In this document: positions 34,428 through 42,600 of the stretch, one piece after another
How positions within the stretch are numbered: the stretch's first letter is position 1
Layout of the letters: the number at the start of each line of letters is the position of its first letter
NCBI GenBank assembly: GCA_963628765.1
Contig: CAVGFV010000099.1
Location: 1 to 62,448 of the forward strand
Direction of reading: 5' to 3'
DNA from: Succinimonas sp963628765
GTDB taxonomy: Bacteria > Pseudomonadota > Gammaproteobacteria > Enterobacterales > Succinivibrionaceae
DNA: 62,448 nt
Notes under the pieces: generated by a model
Told to the model about the DNA's origin: nothing
The model's database searches: none
The model's input: the letters and a program-made list of their open reading frames with translations, nothing else
Position numbers and translations under genes: made by a program

Positions 34428-35378
34428 TTAATTACTTACCATGTCTCGCCCTTGCGAAGCAAAAAACTTCCGGGCATTTTCTTCATCTAGTGAAATTTGT
34501 GCCTTTAACTCATTTAGATTCGCAAACTTTCGTTCATCGCGCATCTTCATAAGAAAAGAAACTTTAATCTGTTGATAATATATATTTTGATGAAAATTAA
34601 AAATATATACTTCAAGTCGAGGAATTTTGCCATTTACTGTCGGACACAAGCCTACATTAGCAATTCCCTGTTTAACCGTGTTATTGGGTAGCTCTACCTC
34701 TACGGCATATACGCCTGATAAAGGTACAGCCCGCCTATTTAAATTAATATTGGCTGTTGGAAAATTAATGGTTCTCCCAAGCTCTCTACCGTGGCTTACC
34801 TTGCCTCTGATAAAGAAATTTTCACCTAAAAGAGGTTTTACAGCCTCAAGGTCACCTAGAGCCAAATATTTTCTTATTCTAGTTGAGCTTATGCGTTCAT
34901 GGTCATTTTCAAAAGTATCTAGGCTTTCTACTTCAAAACCAGCTTTTTGGGCACTTGATTTTAAAAAATCATAATCGCCTTTACCACCAGCTCCGAAACG
35001 AAAGTCATCACCAATAACGATGTACTTAACATTAAGCTTTTTATTAAGAATATCGCTTACAAAACTTTCCGGGCTTAAGGAAACGAAATCTTTATCGAAA
35101 CGCAGGCAGTACATTACCTCAATTCCGATATTCTTAAAGCCGATAAATTTATCCCGAAAGCGACTCAACCTTGCAGGAACACTTCCAGTACCGAAAAATT
35201 CCTTCGGTTGTGGCTCAAAACACATTACAGCAGGTATAAGTCCGCGGTTTTTCGCTCCCGTAAGAAGCTTCTTTAAAACTGACTTATGCCCTAAATGAAG
35301 ACCATCAAAATTACCAATCGTCAAAGCGATGCCTTGATTTTTTGATTCATAATTTTGTAGGCTTCTAACAAGCAACAT
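34428..35378 (-). CDS. ribF: RibF, bifunctional riboflavin kinase / FAD synthetase
   Basis: RibF makes FMN from riboflavin and then FAD. The N-terminal FMN adenylyltransferase domain has TIGNFDGLHLGHKSVL and YIVIGDDFRFGAGGKGD, with SSTRIRKYLALGDL at its end. The C-terminal kinase domain has VSHGRELGRTINFPTAN and SGVYAVEVEL. The 316-aa length is usual. DusA in this window is an FMN enzyme that depends on this pathway. Confidence 0.96.
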   Translation of the reverse strand: MLLVRSLQNYESKNQGIALTIGNFDGLHLGHKSVLKKLLTGAKNRGLIPAVMCFEPQPKEFFGTGSVPARLSRFRDKFIGFKNIGIEVMYCLRFDKDFVSLSPESFVSDILNKKLNVKYIVIGDDFRFGAGGKGDYDFLKSSAQKAGFEVESLDTFENDHERISSTRIRKYLALGDLEAVKPLLGENFFIRGKVSHGRELGRTINFPTANINLNRRAVPLSGVYAVEVELPNNTVKQGIANVGLCPTVNGKIPRLEVYIFNFHQNIYYQQIKVSFLMKMRDERKFANLNELKAQISLDEENARKFFASQGRDMVSN

Positions 35379-35486
35379 GTTTAGATATTCTCAACTTTTG
35401 CATCTTTTTAAAAACAATGACCGATTATATCAGAAAAAAGCACTTAACTAATAACATGCAAGCACCCACCAACTGACATAATCATT

Positions 35487-37067
35487 CTAGCCACGTAACT
35501 CTCTTGGTCTTACACCTAAAATAATAAGCACCAAACCATATATTAAAGCACCAGAACCAATTAAAAGTGCCAAATATAAAATAGCAGAAAAGAGATCCAA
35601 AGAAGCCCAAGATTCCATACCGGAACATAAATAATTCTTTAAAAAGGTTACAGCTACCGCCATTAAAACGGCTCCTATAATGAGCTTAATAATGAATTTA
35701 ATGGTTCCGAAGCTTAAGCGATAAATATTTTTGGTATGAAGGCCGTGTAGGAGAAGACTTACGTTCACCACCGCAGCAAGGGCTGTGGATAAAGCAAGCC
35801 CCACATAACCAATATTCCAAAAATGTTCTAAGGGCCAAACTATAATCAAGTTAAAACAAAGATTGGAAAGCATAGAAATAATGCCATAACGTACCGGAGT
35901 TTTGGTATCCATCCTGGCATTAAAAGCCGGTACTAAAACACGTACTAACATGATGGCCCAAAGACCAGATACGGAAGCAATAAGGCTATACGAAGAACAT
36001 ATAGCATCACTTACCCCATAGCTACCTCTTAAAAATAACACTCTTATGATAGGTTCGCGAAGAGAAATCATGCCAAGCATAGCGGGAATTCCTAGGGTAA
36101 GCACGAGTTTTACGCCCCAATCCATAGTTCTCGTAAAACCTGCCTCATCATTAGTTACCTTGACCTTAGATAAAGCGGGCAGTATCACAGTACCAATAGC
36201 TACGGCAAAAATTCCAATAGGAAACTCTAAGAGTCTATCCGAGTAATAAAGATAGCTAATGGCTCCTGTCGCTAAAAAAGAAGCCAGCATGGTATTAACA
36301 AGAAGGTTAAGCTGGCTTACAGAAACGCCAAAGAGTGCTGGGAGCATTAGGGTACGAATCTTTTTTACACCTTCATGGTTCCAGCCCCATTTAGGCCATA
36401 CGAGCTTATGAAGTTTTCTTAAAAAAGGAAATTGGAAAATAAACTGTACGATACCGCCTATAAGAACACCTAAGGCTAAGGCTGTATTAGGATCCGCCAT
36501 ATGAGGTGCTAACCAAATACAGCAGGCGATCATGGAAAGATTCATAAGACAAGGAGTTATCGCTGGTACTAAAAAACGTCCATAGGTGTTTAGCACAGCT
36601 CCCGAAACAGCCGTAAGAGTTATAAAAAATAGGTATGGGAAAGTAAGCTTTAACAAGAATGAAGCTTGTTCAAACTTTATCGCTTCCGGGCCAGAGTGGT
36701 ACCATTCCATAAACCAGCCCCAGCCAAATAAAGCGGTAATCACCGCACTTCCTAGCATACCTATTACTGTAACTAAAAAGACAACGGCTCCCAAAGTACC
36801 AGAAGTCTTAGAAAGTAATTCGTTTACTTCCTCTTCAGAACGGTTTTCTTTAAATTCCGTCATTACTGGAACAAAAGCAGAACTAAAAGCACCTTCGGCA
36901 AAAAGTCTTCTTAAAAAGTTCGGAATGCGGTTTGCAAAAAAGAACACATCCGCACTCATTCCGGCACCTAAAAGGTGGGCAATAAAAATATCTCTTACCA
37001 GTCCTAATATACGTGATAAAAATGTAGCTCCAGAAGTAATAAGTCCAGAGCGAAAAAGTTTAGCCAT
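35487..37067 (-). CDS. murJ: MurJ (MviN), lipid II flippase
   Basis: MurJ is a MOP-superfamily membrane protein that moves lipid II to the periplasmic face. It has fourteen hydrophobic helices. The N terminus reads MAKLFRSGLITSGATFLSRI, followed by LGLVRDIFIAHLLGAG and FRRLFAEGAFSSAFVPVM, all MurJ signatures. The frame opens at 37091, but the ATG at 37067 has GGAG 9 nt upstream and matches family starts (526 aa). It is divergent from rpsT and has a long structured leader. Confidence 0.95.
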   Translation of the reverse strand: MAKLFRSGLITSGATFLSRILGLVRDIFIAHLLGAGMSADVFFFANRIPNFLRRLFAEGAFSSAFVPVMTEFKENRSEEEVNELLSKTSGTLGAVVFLVTVIGMLGSAVITALFGWGWFMEWYHSGPEAIKFEQASFLLKLTFPYLFFITLTAVSGAVLNTYGRFLVPAITPCLMNLSMIACCIWLAPHMADPNTALALGVLIGGIVQFIFQFPFLRKLHKLVWPKWGWNHEGVKKIRTLMLPALFGVSVSQLNLLVNTMLASFLATGAISYLYYSDRLLEFPIGIFAVAIGTVILPALSKVKVTNDEAGFTRTMDWGVKLVLTLGIPAMLGMISLREPIIRVLFLRGSYGVSDAICSSYSLIASVSGLWAIMLVRVLVPAFNARMDTKTPVRYGIISMLSNLCFNLIIVWPLEHFWNIGYVGLALSTALAAVVNVSLLLHGLHTKNIYRLSFGTIKFIIKLIIGAVLMAVAVTFLKNYLCSGMESWASLDLFSAILYLALLIGSGALIYGLVLIILGVRPRELRG

Positions 37068-37076
37068 AAAAATGCA

Positions 37077-37095
37077 CTCCAGTAATCGCACTGGA
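37077..37095 (-). promoter_or_regulatory. hairpin covering the murJ Shine-Dalgarno
   Basis: TCCAGT (37078-37083) and ACTGGA (37090-37095) form a 6-bp stem with a six-base loop. On the murJ mRNA the 3' arm contains the GGA of the only Shine-Dalgarno (GGAG, plus 37077-37080). When folded it would block ribosome binding. Confidence 0.6.
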
Positions 37096-37212
37096 ATTAT
37101 AAATAATGTATTAAGTAATTAACACAATAAAAAAATACGAAACGCCTTATTCAAATAAAGCTATTTTAGAAGTCAAAAAAAAATGACAAATACGTTATTA
37201 AGTTATAAAATA

Positions 37213-37339
37213 CTGCCGGTTTATTGTCCTACAACGGACTCTGGCAGCATGAATTTCTGAAAAGAAGTGTCTCTTTGTGCCGCTGGTCAATACATAGAGC
37301 TATCAGAATTAGGAGTTTCTCCTGCGGCGGATTCTGATA
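37213..37339 (-). ncRNA. structured 5' leader of murJ (candidate regulatory RNA)
   Basis: Three nested pairings lie in 127 bp upstream of murJ. (a) ATTCTGATA/TATCAGAAT (37331-37339 with 37301-37309) encloses a second hairpin AGGAG-TTT-CTCCT (37311-37323). (b) GCGGC (37324-37328) inside that loop can pair with GCCGC (37279-37283), as a pseudoknot. (c) CTGCC/GGCAG (37213-37217 with 37243-37247) encloses GTCC/GGAC (37226-37229 with 37236-37239). It matches no riboswitch consensus I know. The strand is uncertain: minus is favoured because it sits between the minus-strand promoter and murJ. Confidence 0.5.
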
Positions 37340-37353
37340 AGTCTGTATCTGTG

Positions 37354-37402
37354 TTGTTTTTTTATAACGCGAACATTATAATTGCGCGTAACTTGGTCTT
37401 AA
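37354..37402. promoter_or_regulatory. overlapping divergent promoters of rpsT and murJ
   Basis: Plus: TTGTTT (37354-37359), 17 bp, TATAAT (37377-37382), then a GC-rich start region, driving rpsT. Minus: TTAAGA (plus 37397-37402), 16 bp, TATAAT (plus 37375-37380), driving murJ. The two -10 boxes share the palindrome ATTATAAT, so only one polymerase can bind at a time. The remaining leader to rpsT (to 37490) shows no other feature. Confidence 0.65.
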
Positions 37403-37490
37403 TTATATAGACCTTAGAAAATGATACAGAAACGGTACGATAAATTATTTTAGTTTATCCTTACACTTAAAAGATTTTTAGGAGTTTACT

Positions 37491-37754
37491 TTGGCAAATA
37501 TCAAGTCTGCAAAGAAGCGTGTTATCACCTCTGAAAGAAATCGCGTTCACAATGTTGCTAAGCGTTCTGAAATGCGTACTGCTGTTAAAAAGGTTCTAGC
37601 TCTTGTTCAAGCTGGTGATAAAGAAGGTGCAAAGGCTGCATTCGTTAGAGCAGAAGTTCTTCTTGACCGCGCTGCTACTAAAGGCCTTATCCACATCAAC
37701 AAGGCTGCACGTCATAAATCAAATCTCAGCAAGGCTATCAAAGCTTTAGCTTAA
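37491..37754 (+). CDS. rpsT: RpsT, ribosomal protein S20
   Basis: S20 is a small basic 16S-binding protein. The 87-aa product starts (M)ANIKSAKKRVITSERNR and ends RHKSNLSKAIKAL, typical of the family. The start codon is TTG, 12 nt after AGGAG. The same UUG start is conserved in E. coli rpsT, where it is tied to autogenous control of translation by S20, so this is a real feature and not an annotation error. Confidence 0.97.
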   Translation: MANIKSAKKRVITSERNRVHNVAKRSEMRTAVKKVLALVQAGDKEGAKAAFVRAEVLLDRAATKGLIHINKAARHKSNLSKAIKALA

Positions 37755-37782
37755 GACTCTGATATAAGTATCTATTCTAAAG

Positions 37783-37806
37783 GCTTCCTGCGGGAAGCTT
37801 TTTTTA
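37783..37806 (+). terminator. intrinsic terminator after rpsT
   Basis: GCTTCC/GGAAGC (37783-37788 with 37793-37798) with a TGCG loop and a run of T from 37799. It starts 28 bp past the stop. Confidence 0.92.
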
Positions 37807-37986
37807 TTTCCAAAATTCTCACGGAACTCTTTAAAATTACTAATAACAGCTCCGAAATTGTACAAATGTGAAAAAGATCAAAAAATCTCACATTAATTTT
37901 ATTTTTTTAACGTCCTCCAAAGCCTTACAAATAAACGTTTTCCAAAAAAACATCCCAAATTTCTTAAAAAAATATTAAAAATCACT

Positions 37987-38014
37987 GAACTTTTTTATTA
38001 GGTTCTTATCTAAA
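37987..38014 (+). promoter_or_regulatory. sigma-E type promoter 1
   Basis: GAACTT (37987-37992), exactly 16 bp, TCTAAA (38009-38014). This matches the extracytoplasmic sigma-E pattern (GGAACTT and TCTRA in E. coli) except for the first G. Predicted start is near 38020. The same two boxes with the same spacing recur at 38225. Confidence 0.65.
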
Positions 38015-38019
38015 TAAAC

Positions 38020-38098
38020 AGATTAGGACGTGAATCTCATATCTTAGTCTCCTTCATAATATATTTTCTTCGCCCATATACTTGTATATGGGTTTTTT
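38020..38098 (+). ncRNA. candidate sigma-E-dependent small RNA 1
   Basis: A unit of about 79 nt runs from promoter 1 to an intrinsic terminator and holds no open frame of note. Its predicted form is a short 5' hairpin (AGATT/AATCT), an unpaired C/U-rich segment (CTTAGTCTCCTTCATAATA) and a terminator with a U tail, which is the usual form of an Hfq-bound trans-acting sRNA. The stretch 38047-38058 can pair with 4754-4765 over the flgM ribosome binding site. Not recognised as a named sRNA. Confidence 0.55.
38073..38098 (+). terminator. intrinsic terminator of candidate sRNA 1
   Basis: CCCATATA/TATATGGG with a CTTG loop (38073-38080 with 38085-38092), then six T. No protein gene lies upstream within 300 bp apart from rpsT, which has its own terminator. 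Confidence 0.88.
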
Positions 38099-38224
38099 CT
38101 TTCTATATTCTTCAATTTCAAAATTTTCCCACCAAAAAAATTGCTGATCCTTTTCAAATAACTACTTCAAGGTTTAGCCAAAACGCGATTTATATCAAAA
38201 TTTAAGATTTTTTATATTTTTAAT

Positions 38225-38252
38225 GAACTTTTTACATGTTTTATACTCTAAA
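38225..38252 (+). promoter_or_regulatory. sigma-E type promoter 2
   Basis: GAACTT (38225-38230), exactly 16 bp, TCTAAA (38247-38252), preceded by T and followed by TTT as in promoter 1. Predicted start is near 38257. Confidence 0.65.
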
Positions 38253-38256
38253 CTAA

Positions 38257-38331
38257 TACCTGCGAAACGAAGATTTTATCTTTGTTTTTCATTCCGTGTT
38301 TTTCGGTCATCTGTAAAGGTGACCGCTTTTT
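38257..38331 (+). ncRNA. candidate sigma-E-dependent small RNA 2
   Basis: About 75 nt from promoter 2 to its terminator, with no frame. It has the same form as candidate 1: a small hairpin (AAGAT-TTT-ATCTT, about 38270-38282), a U-rich unpaired stretch (TTGTTTTTCATTCCGTG) and a terminator hairpin. Its sequence otherwise differs from candidate 1, so the pair may be an old duplication or two independent sRNAs under one regulator. Confidence 0.55.
38304..38331 (+). terminator. intrinsic terminator of candidate sRNA 2
   Basis: CGGTCATC/GGTGACCG (38304-38311 with 38318-38325, one T-G pair), six-base loop, then CTTTTT. Confidence 0.8.
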
Positions 38332-38374
38332 AGCGCGGTTTCTCCACGACTAGTCTAAGCCCTAGAATAAATTA

Positions 38375-38480
38375 ACTTTTGCGGTATGTAGTGAATAACC
38401 GCACAGGACTAAACTATTAAAACGACAATATTTTGAGTTTTACCATTGCCATCCTCTTGTGCTACAAGAGGATGGCTTTT
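38375..38480 (+). ncRNA. possible third small transcript before accA
   Basis: A region with a 5' hairpin TGCGGT/ACCGCA (38380-38385 with 38398-38403), about 45 nt of unpaired sequence and a very strong terminator. A TAGAAT box at 38363-38368 could be a -10, but the -35 is poor. There is no sigma-E match here. It may be an sRNA or the end of a longer transcript. From 38481 to 38619 I see only a small hairpin TTAGAG-GAAA-CTCTAA near 38549-38564. Confidence 0.35.
38448..38480 (+). terminator. strong intrinsic terminator, no gene upstream
   Basis: A perfect 13-bp stem GCCATCCTCTTGT (38448-38460 with 38464-38476), GCT loop, then TTTT on the plus strand. It has no T tract on minus, so it is oriented against accA and serves a plus-strand transcript. 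Confidence 0.85.
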
Positions 38481-38619
38481 CGTTTGTACCAAGACAAACT
38501 TATCCAAAAGAATTATTTATCACTAACAACTTTTGTGCGGAATTAAGGTTAGAGGAAACTCTAAATTCAAAAACAAAAAAAGCTTCGTTATTTTATTTTT
38601 CTATACATTCCAAGTTATC

Positions 38620-39576
38620 TTAGCAGTAACCGTACTGCATAAGTCTGTTATAACGGTTTTCTAGAAGCTGTTCTGCAGATTCTAGCTTAAGTTGGCTAAG
38701 ATCTGTAACAATACGGCTCTTTAAGTTTTGTGCCATCTTCTTATAGTCTCGATGTGCGCCACCGAGAGGTTCTTCTACAATATTGTCGATAAGCTTAAGT
38801 TTCTTAAGATCCTTGGCTGTGATATTCATAGCTTCAGCAGCTAAAGGAGCCTTATCAGCACTCTTCCAAAGAATAGAAGCACAACCTTCTGGAGAAATTA
38901 CTGAATAGGTAGCATATTGAAGCATGTTCACGCGGTCACCCACACCAATGGCTAAAGCACCACCAGAACCACCTTCGCCAATAACTGTACACACAATAGG
39001 TACACGAAGAGAGCTCATAACCTTAAGGTTTCTCGCAATAGCTTCTGCTTGACCTCTTTCTTCTGCACCAACACCTGGATATGCACCCGGGGTATCAATA
39101 AAGGTAATGATAGGCATTTTGAATTTTTCAGCAAGTTGCATTAATCTCAAAGCCTTACGATAACCTTCTGGGCGTGGCATACCAAAATTACGCATGGTAC
39201 GAGTTTGTACATCTCTACCCTTTTGATGTCCGATAACCATTACGGATTCACCCTCAAGACGTGCAATACCACCAACTATAGCACTATCATCGGCATAAGC
39301 ACGATCGCCATGAAGCTCTTCAAAATCAGTAAAAATTTCCTTGATATAATCAAGAGTATACGGACGTAGCGGGTGACGAGATAGTCTTGAAATCTGCCAA
39401 GCACCAAGATCTGTAAAGGTCTTCTTGGTCATTTCTTCTGCTTTCTTTTCAAGAGACTTTATCTCATCTGAAAAATCTACACTTTCACCGATATTGTTGC
39501 TGACATGCTTGAGCTCCTCAATATGAGCTAAAAGCTCTGCTATAGGTTGCTCAAAATCCAAATAATCAATATTCAT
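38620..39576 (-). CDS. accA: AccA, acetyl-CoA carboxylase carboxyltransferase alpha subunit
   Basis: AccA with AccD transfers CO2 from biotin to acetyl-CoA for malonyl-CoA. The 318-aa product has the N-terminal helical part, then ISRLSRHPLRPYTLDYI, GHQKGRDVQTRTMRNFGMP, ITFIDTPGAYPGVGAEERGQ and the oxyanion region GEGGSGGALAIGVGDRV. It is the last gene of the long minus-strand block, 103 bp after dnaE, as in E. coli. Confidence 0.97.
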   Translation of the reverse strand: MNIDYLDFEQPIAELLAHIEELKHVSNNIGESVDFSDEIKSLEKKAEEMTKKTFTDLGAWQISRLSRHPLRPYTLDYIKEIFTDFEELHGDRAYADDSAIVGGIARLEGESVMVIGHQKGRDVQTRTMRNFGMPRPEGYRKALRLMQLAEKFKMPIITFIDTPGAYPGVGAEERGQAEAIARNLKVMSSLRVPIVCTVIGEGGSGGALAIGVGDRVNMLQYATYSVISPEGCASILWKSADKAPLAAEAMNITAKDLKKLKLIDNIVEEPLGGAHRDYKKMAQNLKSRIVTDLSQLKLESAEQLLENRYNRLMQYGYC

Positions 39577-39679
39577 GCATAAACTCCATCATCGGATGAA
39601 ACATTAAACCACCATATTTTACTCTATGCTGTCTAAAAATTCGAGACAAGGTGAAACATTATGCAAATTCCTCACAAAA

Positions 39680-42600
39680 TCATAGAGTTTGGTAAGCCAC
39701 TGCCGCTTGCCCATTTAAAATATATTTAAGGTCATCAAGTAATTCATCACAAGGCTCAACGCAAATTTTGCTTGGTATAACCATAGCTCCCGCATTGGTC
39801 TCATAAAGAACTTCAATCGGCATTTTTCCAGGGTAGCGCTCTAAAATCTTATGTATTTCTGAGACACCTCCGCATTTCTTAAGCACATTATCACTGAGCT
39901 TAAGGCGCAATGATTTCCCATATCTTTCACGGGCTTGGATAACGTCAATTATTTCATTTACAAAAATTTTGTTCTTTTTGTTGTAGTTATCGTAGCCCAC
40001 AGAACCTTGAACCACCACGAGCATATCATCGTGGAGGATATCCTTGTACTTTTCATAATCGTCGCGCCAAAGGGAGAACATAAGTTCCCCGGTAAAGTCG
40101 ACGATATCCCCTTGCATAAACTTCTGCCCAGACTTTGTGGTTCTAAATTCCAAATGGTTTACCACACCTACTGCGGTAACGCGGTGTCTATCCTCATTTC
40201 CAAAACCCCGCGCTTCTGGTCTTAAATCATTAATACAAGAAGTACTGAAGTTTAAAGCCTCTTCTCGGTAGCGATTCATAGGGTGTCCAGTAAGGTAAAG
40301 ACCTAAAGTTTCAATCTCACCATCTAAATTTACTTTATCAGGGTACGGTTTTACCTTGGGATATGGAGGATCGTTAAAGGCATCGAAATTACCGCCACCA
40401 AAAAGATCCATTTCCCCCGTTGCACGGTCTTGGGTGGCTTGGCTATTTAATTTAATTGCCGAGTCTACACAAGCCATCAATGCCGCTCTATGAGGACCGA
40501 TCTTATCTAAAGCTCCCGCTTTAATAAGAGCTTCTAGAACTCTTCTTGTCATATAACGGCCATCAATGCGACGGCAAAGGTCAAAGATACTGGTAAATGG
40601 ACGTTTTTTACGTTCTTCCATAATAGCTGTAACAGGAGCTTCACCAACCCCCTTTATAGCACCAAGGCTGAAAACCACATGTCCTTCCTTATTAACAATA
40701 AAGTGAACTTCACCTTCATTGATATTAGGAGGAACTACTGGAATTCCTAATCTCCGGCATTCGTTTACATAAACCACTACCTTATCAGTGATTTCCTTAT
40801 CGGCTGTCATCATCGCAGCTAAGAATTCCGCAGGGAAGTGGGTCTTAAGCCAGAGGGTTTGGAAGCACACTAACGCATAAGCCGCCGAGTGGGATTTATT
40901 AAAGCCGTATTTTGCGAACTTTTCCACCATGTCGAAGATCTTCATTGCAAGATCGCCGTCGATGCCTTTATCCTCAGCACCCTTACGGAATTTGGCACGT
41001 TGTTTCTGCATCACGTCCATCTGCTTTTTACCCATAGCACGACGGAGAATATCTGCACCGCCTAAGCTGTAGCCCGCCATGGCTTGAGCAATTTGCATTA
41101 CCTGTTCCTGGTAAATAATTACACCATAGGTAGGTTTTAAAATAGGCTCTAAGCACTTATGCTCAAATTTAGGGTCTGGGTAAGCGATTTTTTCTTTACC
41201 GTGCTTTCGGTTTACGAAGTTATCCACAAGTCCACAACCTAAAGGACCTGGGCGGTACAGAGCCACCAACGCAATGATATCTTCAAAGCAGTCTGGTTGA
41301 AGCTTACCTATAAGTTCACGCATGCCCTTAGATTCAAGCTGGAACACCGCTGTAGTTTCTGTGGATTTTAAGACCTCATAAGACTCATGGTCGGCAAGGT
41401 CGATTCTCCTTATATCCACTTCTGGCTTACCTTCGCGTTTCATTCTCTCGTTAATCATGTCGAGAGCCCATTTAATAATGGTTAAGGTACGAAGGCCCAA
41501 GAAGTCGAATTTTACAAGACCAGCTTCTTCAACGTCGTGCTTATCGAATTCAGTCTTAAAATCGAGACCTTGTTCGTCACACATAAGTGGGGCAAAATCC
41601 GTAATCACTGAAGGCGAAATTACCACACCACCAGCGTGTTTACCGTGTGAGGTGGTTAAACCTTCTACGCGCATGGCGATATCTACAACGCTTCTGATCT
41701 CTTCATCCTTGGCATAACGCTCACGAAATTCCTTCGCAGCATCATCATTAGGATCTTTTGGTTCCGAAAGAGCTTCTTTTAAGGTGTAATCCAGCTTATC
41801 GTTTACCTTCTTAGGTAGCATCTTGGCGAGCATGTCGCCAAAGCTATAGCTCTTCCCCATAACACGGGCCACCGCCTTCACAGAGGCTTTGGCGGCTAAG
41901 GTACCAAAGGTAATAATCTGTGATACCGATTGTCTCCCGTAGAGATCCGCTACGTGCTGAATAACAAGACCACGGTTATCCATACAGAAGTCCACGTCGA
42001 AGTCCGGCATGGAAACACGCTCTGGGTTTAAGAATCTTTCGAAAAGGAGATCGTAAGGTAACGGATCGAAATCGGTAATTTTAATAGCGTAGGCAACTAA
42101 AGAGCCACCACCAGAACCGCGTCCTGGCCCTACTGGAATACCGTGAGCTTTAGACCATTGAATGAACTCCATCACGATAAGGAAGTAACCCGGGAAGTCC
42201 ATCTGAATAATTACTTTTAGTTCTTTTTCAAGACGCTCAAGATAACGTGGGCGTACCTCGGCCCGCTTTACAGGATCCGGATACAAAAAGTTTAAACGTT
42301 TTTCAAGGCCTAAATAGGATTCCTTCTTTAAGAATTCAGCATCGGTAAGACCACCTGTTGGAAACTTCGGAAGATAGTTTTTACCAAGATGCATGTGTAC
42401 GTTACAGCGTTCCGCAAGGTACACCGTATTTTCAATCGCTTCAGGAATATCCTTAAAGAGCTCGATCATTTCCTCCTGAGAACGGAGATACATCTTAGGA
42501 GTATAAGGAGGATTCCAGTTGGTATCCGCGAGAGTGACCTTATCTTGAATGGCTACACGAATTCTATGAATCTCAAAATCTTCTTCCTTCGCAAATTCCA

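Noticed and set aside
37213..37339. Glycine riboswitch in the murJ leader
   Set aside because: One stretch (CGCCGCAGGAGAAACTCC) recalls the glycine aptamer core, but the conserved joining segments and the GGACAG end are missing, and murJ is not a glycine-related gene.
38340..38358. Third sigma-E promoter using AGTCTAAG at 38352
   Set aside because: The position 16 bp upstream reads AGCGCG, which is unlike the -35 GAACTT.
37807..38619. CRISPR array or direct repeats in the long rpsT-accA gap
   Set aside because: No regularly spaced direct repeats; the repeated parts are only the two promoter boxes.
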